Positions 1 to 14,200 of a stretch of DNA of 64,000 bases are shown piece by piece. How positions within the stretch are numbered: the first letter of the stretch is position 1; every line of letters starts with the position of its first letter. The translations under genes and the position numbers were made by a program. Origin of the DNA: Roseateles sp. YR242 (lineage in GTDB: Bacteria > Pseudomonadota > Gammaproteobacteria > Burkholderiales > Burkholderiaceae_C); assembly GCF_900109745.1 (NCBI RefSeq), contig NZ_FOAV01000011.1:124001-188000 (forward strand). The letters run 5' to 3'. The notes under the pieces were generated by a model. It searched no databases. It was given only the letters and a program-made list of their open reading frames with translations, and was not told where the DNA came from.

Positions 1-4799
<4,799 letters not shown>

Positions 4800-4870
4800 G
4801 CAACTCCGTGACCAGCCGTCACCGGCCCGACACCGACATGAACCCGCAGGTTCGACAAGAGAAGAGTTTC

Positions 4871-7800
4871 ATGACGTACGCATCCATTCACAGCCGCCTT
4901 GGCGGCGCAGTACTCGGCCTGACGATGGCGTTGGGTGTGGGCGTGAGCGCCTCCGCGCAGACTGATTCTGTCAGCACCTTGTTCCGTGGCGGGGTGATGG
5001 GTACATCCGGTGTGTCGGGTGGCGTGGTGGCCTTGCCCAATGGCAAGTACACGGAATACACGGAAGACATCTCCGTCAAGGTGGCTGGCGGCTATGTGCG
5101 TTGGACACGGGACTTCAATGGCAACCAGTGGCGCTTCAACCCGCACTGGATGAGCCTGAACTTCGAGTTCGACACCATCATGATCGCTGCCAGCAGCAGC
5201 GGTGGTTCGTCGGGTGGCAACGCGGTGGCCATCGCTCCGCAGGAGCCGCCGGAGTATTTCGGTGGCACTGTCATCCCCGGCGCAGACGGGGGCTTGGCGG
5301 GCGGGCAGGGCCCGCTGTGGGCCATCTCCCGTAACGGAACCTGGTTCACTGCGGAATCGACCTATTGCAGCTTCAGCGTGACGAGCAATGCACGCTACCT
5401 GCTGAAGCCGGTGTTTGCCGGCGAGGCGCCCGCCTGCCCGACCAACCGGTTCTCTGGCCAACTGGCAGTGTCCGGCGGAGGCGGTGGCAGCGGTGCGATC
5501 AGCCCGACGCCGGAGGGCGGCATTCCGTCCAACCTGGCGGGCTTCCGCTGGGAAGACCGCCTGGGCGACTGGATCGAGTTTGACCGCACGGGCCGAATGA
5601 GTGGCTACGGTGACCGGAACAACATCAAGGTGACGATGCAGTACGCCAGCGGCAAGCTGGTCGGCGTGCTGGACCACACCGGTCGCAAGGTGCTGGAGAT
5701 TGCCTATGACGGCAGTCGCATCAGCGAGGTGCGCGATGTGCCACGCTCAGGCGACGCCGAACCGGCGCGGGTGGTGAAGTACACCTACGCCAGCAATGGC
5801 GGCCTGAAGACGGTGACGGATGTGCGCGGCAACGTCACCACCTACGAATACGACGACCGCGACCGAATGAAGTCGGTCACCGACCAGGAAGGGCGCATCC
5901 GCCAGATCAGCTACGGGCCGACCAACCGGGTCGCCAAGCTGACGCAGGCGGATGGCGCGGTCACCGAATACGAGTACGACTACGACGCGACGAAGAAGCA
6001 GTTCTACGCCAAGGTGAAGCGGCCAGTGGTGGACGGGCAGCAACGCGTGGAAGTGTCGATCTACAGCTCCGACGGCCAGATGATCGCGCAGGAGGTCAAT
6101 GGCCGGACGCAGCGGGAGCTGAGCCAGGACGGCCGGTCGGACAAGATCACCGATGGCCGGGGCAATGTGACGGAAACGTCGCGCAATGAGTTCAACCAGA
6201 TCACGTCGGTGAGGTATGCCGACGGGGCGACTGTGAGCAACACCTTCAGTGCGAAGACACTGGAGCTGGAGCAGCAGCGCGACATTGACGGTTTCAACCA
6301 CCGTTATGAGCGCGATGAGACGGGCGAGCTTCGCCGACAGGTCATGGCGGTGGGAACGTCAGACGAACGCACGATCGAGTACACGCTCGATGCGAACCGC
6401 CGAGTAAAGACAGCATCCTTCAAAGGTCGTACAGAGACGGACGGTCGAATCACCCTGGACGCGACCTATGCCTACGAGTATGACGATCAGGACAACATCA
6501 CACAGGTCACCGACGCGGAAGGAAAGGTCTGGACCTACTCGTACAACCGTCTCGGGGACACCGCCACCGAAACAGATCCTCGCAAGGGAACCTGGCGTTA
6601 TTCGTATGACGCGGCAGGCAACCTGCTGTCGTCCACCAGTCCCTTGGGACATGTGACGCGCTACGAGTACGACAAGACCGGTAACGAGCTCAAGATGATC
6701 GACGGGCGCGGCAAGGTCTACCGCAGCCAGTATGACGGGCGCAACCGCCAGACGGGGGTCATCAATCCGTACGGCGCGGTCTACAAGACAGACTACAACG
6801 CCATTGGTGCGGTGTCGGCGGTGACCGACGCGGCGGGCAGAAGTACGCGCTTTGCATACGACGCATGGGTGCGGCCGTCACAGGCCTGGGATGGCAAGGG
6901 TTTCACCTACGCCATGGACTACACCGACGCGGACGGGAAGGACACCGGAGCGCGGCAGCCCAACAAGGTGAAATACCCGACGTTCGAGCGGCGATTCAAA
7001 TACAACGCGAGGAACCGCCCCGCAGAAAAGACGGATCTGGATGGCGATGATGGTCGTAGTGAGCAGTACACCTACGACAGCACGGGTCGTCAGAAGACGG
7101 TGACGGATGCGAACGGAAAGACCAGTACCCAGGAATACAACGCATTCGGTCAATTGGTACGGTCGGCCGACTCAATGGGAAATGGGCTCCGCTTCGCCTA
7201 TGACGCACGGGGAAACATCTCCGAAATCACAGATGCGAATGGCAAGAAGACCCGGTTCGAATATGACCGCCGAGGTCTGCTGCTGAGCGAAACCGACGCA
7301 CTGGGCAAGACGACTCGTTATGGGCATGACGAAAACGGATGGCCGACCAGCACCACATTCCCGTCGGGAACCAAGGCGACGTTTGAACAGGATGCCGATG
7401 GTCGGCTGACATTGCAGAAGGAGTATGACGCTGCAGGAACGCTGGTCAAGACGATTCAATATGAGTACGACGAAGAAGACAATCTTCGCAAGTGGTCCGA
7501 TGGGCGCTATAGCGCAACGCTCGAGTATGACGATGCCGACCGCCTGAGTCAGGAAACGATCGACTACGGTGTCTTCAAGAGGTCCCGCGCGTATACCTAT
7601 TACCCCAACAACCAGGTCAAGACCTACACCGGGCCTGACGGTGTGAGCATTACCTATTCCTACGATGCAGTGGGTCAGTTGGAGCGAGTCACCATCCCGG
7701 GCGAGGGAGATATCAGTGTGACCGATTGGCAATGGGCGGCACGAAAGACAGTACTGTTGCCAGGTGGTACGGAGCAGCGCCTCAGTCACGACGGTCTTCT

Positions 7801-9730
7801 CATGACGACCGGAATGAAAGTTGTCAATCCGGGGCAAGCCACGGTATTTGAGCTGGAGGAGAAATACGGCAGGGCCTTTGAGGTTGAAGAGAACAAGCGA
7901 GATGGTGTGACCACCCGCTACGGATATGACGGTGGCTATCGTCTGACTGGTGTGCAGGCGGCAAGTGCTGACTTCAATGAGGGCTACACGGTCGATGCTG
8001 CCGGCAATCGGGTCACCCATCAGCGCGGCGGGACGGCTGTTGGCGGGACCTGGACCTATGACGACGCACAGCAGCTCAAGCAGCGGGGAAATATCAGCTA
8101 TGAATACGATGACAACGGAAATCTGATCCGAAAAATTGATTCGTCATTGGCCGAGCCGATGCGTACCACGCGCTACGTGTATGACCCGATGAATCGGCTC
8201 TCGGAGGTCAGCGACGGTAGCGGAGCCATCATTGCACGCTACACCTACGACCCGTTTGACCGTCGGCTTTCCAAGCAGATCGGTGCCAGCGGCGAGATGA
8301 CTTATTTCTTTCCCTCGTCGCTCGGACTACTTGGAGAGATGAACGCGACCGGTGACGTCACTGTGACCTACGGGTGGCATCCTGAGCAGGAGGATGGCGC
8401 CTACCCTCTCTTTGCGCGAGTTCCAGCCCTCGGTGGCGACTTCCGTTATGTGTATTTTCATAACGATCACCTCGGAACCCCGCAGCGCATTACTGACAAG
8501 TCCGGAGCCATTGTTTGGGCTGCAGACTATGACGGATTTGGTAAGGCGACGATCAGAAGCTCTGCCACCAACCCGGTGACGAACAACCTTCGCTATCCGG
8601 GTCAGTACTTCGACGTGGAGACTGGCCTCCACTATAACGATCGCCGTTACTACGATCCTCAGGTGGGGCGTTACATCACGCGGGACCCCATCGGATTTGA
8701 AGGTGGTGGGAATCTTTACGCATATGCGGCGCACAACCCGGCCAACTTCATCGATCCGACGGGAGAGATCATTCCCTGTCTTGTCGCCAACTATCTTCGG
8801 TGCATGGCGAGCTGCATGCTCATGAGCACGGTCGAGGATCTGATCCTTGAATGCGGCAATATCAATTGGGGCGACAACCTGAAGGACTGCGCAGTCGATT
8901 GCCTGCTGAGCATGCTGCCAATCCCGAATCCATGCGGAAAGTTCGGGAAGTGGATTTCGGCCGGCCTAGGTGTATTAAGTTCGGTGAACAGCTTCCCGGC
9001 CGAGACATTGGTCCATGTACGACCACCGCAGGCTGATACGGCGTCTGCCGCCCTTGGGCGTTCCATCTTGAAGCCGATCGGCCAGTTGCAACCGGGCGAT
9101 CAGGTGCTGGCTCTTGCCGAATGGAAAGATCGAGGCATCAGCCAAGGACGCGATCAACGCCTCAGCTATGAACGAGTGACCGATGTCTTCACGAGCTTTC
9201 GCGAACAGAATCTCATCCACGTCACCTTCACCAATGGCAGGTCGCTGACAGCGACCGAGGGTCACCCCTTCAAGACGGCGAACGGGTGGGTCGATGCCAT
9301 CAGGCTGGCGCCAGGTACGGTCGTGATCGGGAAGTTTTCCGAAGGGGCGGATCGGGACGAGGGTCTGACGATTGCAGAGATCAAATCCGAGAAGGTGTCG
9401 CTGCAGGTGTTCAACCTGGAGGTTGCGAATGCTCATACCTTCTTTGTGGGTGAAGAAGGCGCGCTGGTCCACAACGGAGGTCGGTCCGGAAAGCAACCGC
9501 GACTGAAAGAGATGGGTGGGGACGACAAGCTCCCGTCTCACGTCAGAGGCTGGATCAAGCAGGAGCGCAACCTTATCGCCTGCAAGAAGCGTAAGACAAT
9601 TCGCGTTCCGCCGGGATACGAGATGGCGCATCGACGCGGTTTCCCGGCCAAGAATGGTCATAGCTACAAGAACAGCGATCTGCAGAATCCAGACCTGCAC
9701 GATCTCCAGCACAAGTGGGAAGGGTATTGA
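4871..9730 (+). CDS. Secreted RHS/YD-repeat polymorphic toxin with HINT pretoxin module and C-terminal toxin tip
   Basis: 1,619 residues. I chose ATG 4871 because AGAGAAGAG precedes it and a clean Sec signal peptide follows (residues 1-30, ending VSASAQ); the ORF itself is open further upstream. Residues ~150-230 are Gly/Ser-rich. Residues ~340-1230 are YD repeats (many YxYDxxGR/N units). The RHS core ends with the paired DPIG...DPTG motifs (~1273-1298), the aspartyl autoproteolysis signature of RHS cages. Residues ~1299-1373 hold seven Cys. A HINT domain runs from Ser1374 (SFPAETLV) to HTFFVGEEGALVHN (Asn1535). The last ~84 residues are a basic domain with KRKTIRVPPGYEMAHRRG, which resembles polymorphic toxin type 8 (Ntox8), a predicted nuclease; that family call is from memory and tentative. 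A Sec signal and no PAAR domain argue against type VI delivery. The immunity gene follows after one base. Confidence 0.88.
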   Translation: MTYASIHSRLGGAVLGLTMALGVGVSASAQTDSVSTLFRGGVMGTSGVSGGVVALPNGKYTEYTEDISVKVAGGYVRWTRDFNGNQWRFNPHWMSLNFEFDTIMIAASSSGGSSGGNAVAIAPQEPPEYFGGTVIPGADGGLAGGQGPLWAISRNGTWFTAESTYCSFSVTSNARYLLKPVFAGEAPACPTNRFSGQLAVSGGGGGSGAISPTPEGGIPSNLAGFRWEDRLGDWIEFDRTGRMSGYGDRNNIKVTMQYASGKLVGVLDHTGRKVLEIAYDGSRISEVRDVPRSGDAEPARVVKYTYASNGGLKTVTDVRGNVTTYEYDDRDRMKSVTDQEGRIRQISYGPTNRVAKLTQADGAVTEYEYDYDATKKQFYAKVKRPVVDGQQRVEVSIYSSDGQMIAQEVNGRTQRELSQDGRSDKITDGRGNVTETSRNEFNQITSVRYADGATVSNTFSAKTLELEQQRDIDGFNHRYERDETGELRRQVMAVGTSDERTIEYTLDANRRVKTASFKGRTETDGRITLDATYAYEYDDQDNITQVTDAEGKVWTYSYNRLGDTATETDPRKGTWRYSYDAAGNLLSSTSPLGHVTRYEYDKTGNELKMIDGRGKVYRSQYDGRNRQTGVINPYGAVYKTDYNAIGAVSAVTDAAGRSTRFAYDAWVRPSQAWDGKGFTYAMDYTDADGKDTGARQPNKVKYPTFERRFKYNARNRPAEKTDLDGDDGRSEQYTYDSTGRQKTVTDANGKTSTQEYNAFGQLVRSADSMGNGLRFAYDARGNISEITDANGKKTRFEYDRRGLLLSETDALGKTTRYGHDENGWPTSTTFPSGTKATFEQDADGRLTLQKEYDAAGTLVKTIQYEYDEEDNLRKWSDGRYSATLEYDDADRLSQETIDYGVFKRSRAYTYYPNNQVKTYTGPDGVSITYSYDAVGQLERVTIPGEGDISVTDWQWAARKTVLLPGGTEQRLSHDGLLMTTGMKVVNPGQATVFELEEKYGRAFEVEENKRDGVTTRYGYDGGYRLTGVQAASADFNEGYTVDAAGNRVTHQRGGTAVGGTWTYDDAQQLKQRGNISYEYDDNGNLIRKIDSSLAEPMRTTRYVYDPMNRLSEVSDGSGAIIARYTYDPFDRRLSKQIGASGEMTYFFPSSLGLLGEMNATGDVTVTYGWHPEQEDGAYPLFARVPALGGDFRYVYFHNDHLGTPQRITDKSGAIVWAADYDGFGKATIRSSATNPVTNNLRYPGQYFDVETGLHYNDRRYYDPQVGRYITRDPIGFEGGGNLYAYAAHNPANFIDPTGEIIPCLVANYLRCMASCMLMSTVEDLILECGNINWGDNLKDCAVDCLLSMLPIPNPCGKFGKWISAGLGVLSSVNSFPAETLVHVRPPQADTASAALGRSILKPIGQLQPGDQVLALAEWKDRGISQGRDQRLSYERVTDVFTSFREQNLIHVTFTNGRSLTATEGHPFKTANGWVDAIRLAPGTVVIGKFSEGADRDEGLTIAEIKSEKVSLQVFNLEVANAHTFFVGEEGALVHNGGRSGKQPRLKEMGGDDKLPSHVRGWIKQERNLIACKKRKTIRVPPGYEMAHRRGFPAKNGHSYKNSDLQNPDLHDLQHKWEGY

Positions 9731-9731
9731 A

Positions 9732-10133
9732 ATGACAGATTCCTACCGATTCGGAACCCAAGAGATCGAGAGCGTCCTCAAGCAAAAGAACGAGGTCCGC
9801 TTTGACTATTTCATCAAACGTGTGGCGGATTGGGGTGAAGTGTGGGGGCTGAAAGGGCCTGCCGGCTGGGTGCTGCTGGGGGATGAGCAACAGAACGAAG
9901 TTGCCGTTTTCTGGCCATTCAAGGAGTTCGCCGCGATCTGTGCCACCGGCGCATGGGCAGATTCCACGCCGACCAGCATCGATCTTGACAGCTTTCGAGC
10001 GCGGTGGCTTACAGGCCTTGAGCGGGACGGGCGACGTGTGGCGGTGTTCCCGAATATCGAGCGATCGGCGTCCGTTCTCTCCGCAGCCGAATTGAGGGCT
10101 CGACTCGAGGAGGAACTTGATAACTTGGAGTGA
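9732..10133 (+). CDS. DUF2750-family predicted immunity protein
   Basis: 133 residues, starting one base after the RHS toxin stop, with GGAAGGG seven bases upstream of the ATG. The protein matches the DUF2750 pattern: YFIKRVADWGEVWGL near residue 25, a WPFKEFAAIC motif near 62, then FRARWLTGLERDGRRVAVFP. DUF2750 members are commonly found directly behind polymorphic toxin genes and are predicted to neutralise them. The position behind the toxin tip supports cytoplasmic binding of the RHS C-terminal domain. There is no signal peptide, as expected for protection against a toxin entering the cytoplasm. The gene is translationally coupled at both ends; its stop overlaps a possible GTG start of the next gene. 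Confidence 0.8.
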   Translation: MTDSYRFGTQEIESVLKQKNEVRFDYFIKRVADWGEVWGLKGPAGWVLLGDEQQNEVAVFWPFKEFAAICATGAWADSTPTSIDLDSFRARWLTGLERDGRRVAVFPNIERSASVLSAAELRARLEEELDNLE

Positions 10134-10189
10134 GACGCCGAGAAGGCGATAGCGGTCGCGGAGGCAATACTCCGATCCCCAGTAGAGAA

Positions 10190-10675
10190 ATGAAACGGAA
10201 CAAGTCCCTCGCACAGAAAGCCATTTCCCTGCTTCTCAAGCCCCATGGTTTCGAGAAGCATGGTTCGGTGTGGGCGCTGGATCTTGGCGACACTCTGCTG
10301 GGCGTTCACCTGCAAGGTTCGCGCTTTGCTGCCGGACGGGCCTATGTCAACTTCCTGGCCTGGTACAAGGCGCTGAGCACCCAGCCGCTCACCTCGTTCA
10401 AGGATGATTTCCATCTCTCGTTCAGGGGTGACGATGTCCATCAGGACGACATCCAGGCAGCATTGACCTTCGACGATTCCGAGGTCGAGTTCGACACGTA
10501 CGTCGCGCGCCTGAATGAGCTGTTCTTCAGCAAGTCACTCCAGAAGCTGCTGAGCCTGTCGACTCTGGAGGCCGCGATCGCCGCCGTCCGTGCCGACGAG
10601 ATGCGCGGCTACTCGCTGGAGTTGTGGAACGCTGCGCATCCCGGTGCGCCCGTCAGCGCCTGCGGGGGCTCATGA
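10190..10675 (+). CDS. DUF4304-like protein, possible accessory or orphan immunity protein
   Basis: 161 residues from ATG 10190. A GTG at 10130 that overlaps the upstream stop would add 20 residues (Arg/Gly-rich, unlikely to be structured), so 10190 is preferred although its ribosome site is weak. The N-terminus (LAQKAISLLLKPHGFEKHG, then a VHLQGSRFAAG strand) resembles DUF4304, a family often encoded in toxin-immunity loci. It also carries alternating acidic segments in the middle and no membrane or export signal. Its position between the immunity gene and the glutaredoxin suggests a leftover or second immunity gene. This is by context; no catalytic motif is visible, and the assignment is tentative. 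Confidence 0.55.
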   Translation: MKRNKSLAQKAISLLLKPHGFEKHGSVWALDLGDTLLGVHLQGSRFAAGRAYVNFLAWYKALSTQPLTSFKDDFHLSFRGDDVHQDDIQAALTFDDSEVEFDTYVARLNELFFSKSLQKLLSLSTLEAAIAAVRADEMRGYSLELWNAAHPGAPVSACGGS

Positions 10676-11235
10676 TGTCCCAGCGCTGCCCCAAATGCCA
10701 GCACGTCCGGGAGCCCGACACCCGGGCGCCGGAGTGGCAATGCCCCGCCTGTGGCGTGGCGTACGCCAAGGCGGGCGGGGGCGCTGGCGGCGAAGGGGCA
10801 TCGGCGGGATATGCCGCACAGAAGCCAGCACCGGCGATCACCGCCCACCCTCGGTCCCTCAGTCATTCGGCCGACGCAAGCTTCTGGTCCACCTGGCTCG
10901 CCAAGCTGCTGATCACCGCGATCGTCCTGATGGTGTGGTTCAGCAGCCGCCATTGGCTGGACACCCGTCACGCGCGCACGCATGACCCGGCCCATGTCGC
11001 GGACATCGAGATCTACACCACCAGCTTCTGCGAGACCTGCCACGCCGCCAAGGCGTACATGAACCGCAATCACATTGCCTATACGGAATACGACGTCGAG
11101 TCCGACATCGACCGACGTCGCGAGTTTTACGCACGAGGGGGTCAGGGCACGCCCCTGATCTTTGTGCACGGACAGATCATGCACGGCTTCGATGCCGGGC
11201 AATTCGAACAACTCAGACGCGGCCGGCGCTCCTGA
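10672..11235 (+). CDS. Zinc-ribbon, membrane-anchored glutaredoxin-like protein
   Basis: 187 residues; its ATG overlaps the upstream stop (ATGA), and a second in-frame ATG follows immediately. An N-terminal zinc ribbon has two Cys pairs (CPKC at about 5-8 and CPAC near 24-27), then an Ala/Gly-rich linker. One transmembrane helix (LAKLLITAIVLMVWF, ~79-97) is followed by a thioredoxin fold with a CETC redox pair in IYTTSFCETCHAAK and a cis-Pro TPL motif. This is the layout of DUF4124/glutaredoxin-like membrane thiol proteins. The zinc ribbon starts the protein with no signal peptide, so the ribbon is probably cytoplasmic and the redox domain periplasmic; that topology is inferred. A role in disulfide handling for the Cys-containing exoproteins is plausible but unproven. 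Confidence 0.7.
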   Translation: MMSQRCPKCQHVREPDTRAPEWQCPACGVAYAKAGGGAGGEGASAGYAAQKPAPAITAHPRSLSHSADASFWSTWLAKLLITAIVLMVWFSSRHWLDTRHARTHDPAHVADIEIYTTSFCETCHAAKAYMNRNHIAYTEYDVESDIDRRREFYARGGQGTPLIFVHGQIMHGFDAGQFEQLRRGRRS

Positions 11236-11289
11236 AGCGCAGGCACGAATGATGGCGACGGGGCACACGGTGTGCGCCCCAGAACAAAG

Positions 11290-14200
11290 ATGGAATCAGC
11301 CATGGCTAATTGGGTAGGGAAGCAAGGCAGTGAGGCCAGCGGGGGGCGCGGGGGCAGCGGGGCCATGGCCACTGCTGCGCGGCGCATGGGTGCGGCCGTG
11401 ATGGCCACGGCAGCCCTGCTGTGCCCGACCATGAACGCCCAGGCAGACGACAGCGTCTGCGCACGCGTCAAGATCGAGATCAAGCAGGAGCTGACGCTGG
11501 AGCGTCAGGCCTTTGACGCGGAGATGAAGATCTCCAACCAGCTCGACGGCGCCTCCCTCACCGACGTGGGCGTCGTGGTGCAGGTGACCGACGAACTCGG
11601 CGTGCCGGTCCTTGTCTCCGACGACCCCAACAACCTCAACGCCAAGTTCTTCATCCGCATCTCCAACAAGGAGAACATCGCGGCCGTGGACGGCAGCGGT
11701 GTGGTGAATGCCTTGTCCACCGCCACGGTGAACTGGCTGCTGATCCCTGCGCCGGGCTCCGCCGGCAACAACCCGGCTGGCAAGAAGTACCTGGTCGGCG
11801 CCCGCCTCACCTACAAGTTCGGCGCGGAAACCCAGACGCTGGACGTCTCGCCGGACGTGATCACCGTCAAGCCGCTGCCGCTGCTGACGCTGGACTACTT
11901 CCTCCAGCAGGACGTCATCGGTGACGACCCGCTCACGCCCGAGATCGAAGCCGTGGAACCGGCCACGCTGGGCGTGCGTGTCAAAAACAATGGCTTCGCC
12001 ACCGCCAAGAACCTGAAGATCGATTCCGCTCAGCCCAAGATCGTCGAGAACAACCAGGGCCTGCTGATCAACTTCAAGCTCACCGGCAGTTTTGTGGACG
12101 ATGCACCGACCCAGAACACGCTGCTGATCAACTTCGGCGACATCGCACCCAACACCGGCAAGATGGGCCGCTGGTTGCTGGAGACCACGCTCGCCGGCAA
12201 GTTCACCGAGTTCACCGCCACCTTCAGCCATGCCGATGAGCTCGGTGGTGCACTGACCTCGCTGCTGCAGGCGACGAATGCGCATTTCCTGATCCGGGAT
12301 GTGCGCGTGGACCTGCCCGGGCGCGACAGCGTGCGCGACTTCCTCGCCAAGGATTCGGACGCCATCCGCGTCTATGAATCCGACGGCCCCGACACCGACG
12401 TGACGGATCGCAGCGGTGTCGCCCAACTGACGGCAGGTAGCAGCAGCAATGGCGTTGCCGCCTACCGCATCACCTTCCCGGCCACGGCAGGTTTTGCCTA
12501 CGTGAAGCTGCCTGACCCGTTCAACGGCACCAAGGCACTGGGCACCGTGCAACGGTCCGATGCCAAGCAGATGCTGCCGGAAAACGTCTGGCTGTCGAAG
12601 ACCCGCAACCTGGAAGCCAAGCGCTGGGAATACTGGGTCAATGTCTTCGACGTGAACACCACCGGCAGCTACGACACCCAGTTCGAAGCACCGCCCACCG
12701 CCTCCCTGCCGCCGGCTGTGCAGTACATCCCGGACCGCACCGTGGATGAAGAGAAGCAAGTCTCCTTCCTGGTGGAGGCCAGCAGCCCCGCCGGCAAGCC
12801 GGTGACCCTGTCCGCTGCGCCGCTGCCCGTAGGCGCAACCTTCACGCCGCAGGCCACGGATCCGCTGGCACCGACGGTGGCACGTGCCGTCTTTGACTGG
12901 AAGCCCGCCAAGGGCATGGCTGGCAGCTACCTGATCACCTATACGGCCACCGACGGCACGCTCAGCAGCAGCCGTTCCGCCATCATCAAGGTCAACAGCA
13001 GCACGCCGCCACCCGGACCGGGCACCCCCACGGTGGATGCGCCTGTCTCCGGGGCCCAGGTCACCAAGCTGCGCCCGACGCTCAGCGTGATGGCTTCCAG
13101 CCAGTCGCAGGACCCGACCGTGCAGCTGCAGTTCGAGCTCTATCGCGATGAGGCGATGACGCAGCTGGTGGACAGCGCCTTCGTGGCCAAGGCCGGTGCC
13201 ATCGGCGGCATCGAGCAGGCCACGGCCTGGCAGCCCACCGTCCAGCTGGACGACAACACCCGCTACTGGTGGCGTGCACGCGGCTTTGACGGCAAGCAGA
13301 CCTACAGCCCCTGGGTGTCTGCGTATTTCTTCGTCAACCTCTACAACGACCCGCCGGAGAGCTTCAACCTGACCTCGCCCGCGCCAGCGGCCGAAGTGGG
13401 AACCTTGCAGCCCGCGCTGAGCTGGACGAACAGCAGCGACCGGGACGGCGATGCCATCACCTATGTCGTGACCGTCTACAGCGATGCGGGTCTGACCGAA
13501 CGCGTGGCGGTGTCCGATTCGCTGCCCGCAGGTGCCAACGGCACCACCAGCTGGACCCTGCCGACGCCGCTGAACAACCATGCCACCTACTACTGGAATG
13601 TGGCCGCACGTGATGCCCTGGGTGCTGAAACCGCCAGCGCGGCACGCCCCTTCGTGATGAACACCGGCAACTCGGCACCGAGCGCACCGGTGATCGTCAG
13701 CCCGGTGGCCGGCAGCATCAGCCCCAACAGCACCACGGTGCTGAGCGTGCAAAGCGGTACGGATGCCGATGGCGACCTGATCACCTACATCTTCGAGATC
13801 GACCGTGTCGCCACCTTCGATTCCGGCGACAAGCTCAGCTCCGGTGCCGTGATCCGCTCCGGCGGTGCGGTGACCACCTGGGCCGCCACCGGCCTGGTGG
13901 AGGACACCCGTTATTACTGGCGCGTCAAGGCGCAGGACGGGCGTGCCGAGACTGCATGGGAAGTCTCTTCCTTCCTGATGAGCACGGTGAACGACGCCCC
14001 GCCCACGCCGACGGTCCGCAATCCCGGCACGGGCGCCTGGTCCAGCACGCTGCAGCCGGTCCTGGAAGCCAATCCGGTGCTCGACCCCGAAGGCGACAAG
14101 GTGCGCTACGAGTTCGAGGTCTACAAGGACGCAGCACTGACCAAGCGGGTCTGGGGTGGCGTGTCCGACACCACATCCATCGTGACCGGTGTGGCCCTGG

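Noticed and set aside
8990-9475. A true splicing intein in the RHS protein
   Set aside because: There is no conserved extein on the C-terminal side; the domain is followed by a toxin tip, and the first residue is Ser in a polymorphic-toxin HINT context.
4871-9730. Type VI secretion effector
   Set aside because: The protein starts with a Sec signal peptide and has no PAAR or DUF4150 domain, and no tss or vgrG genes are in the window.
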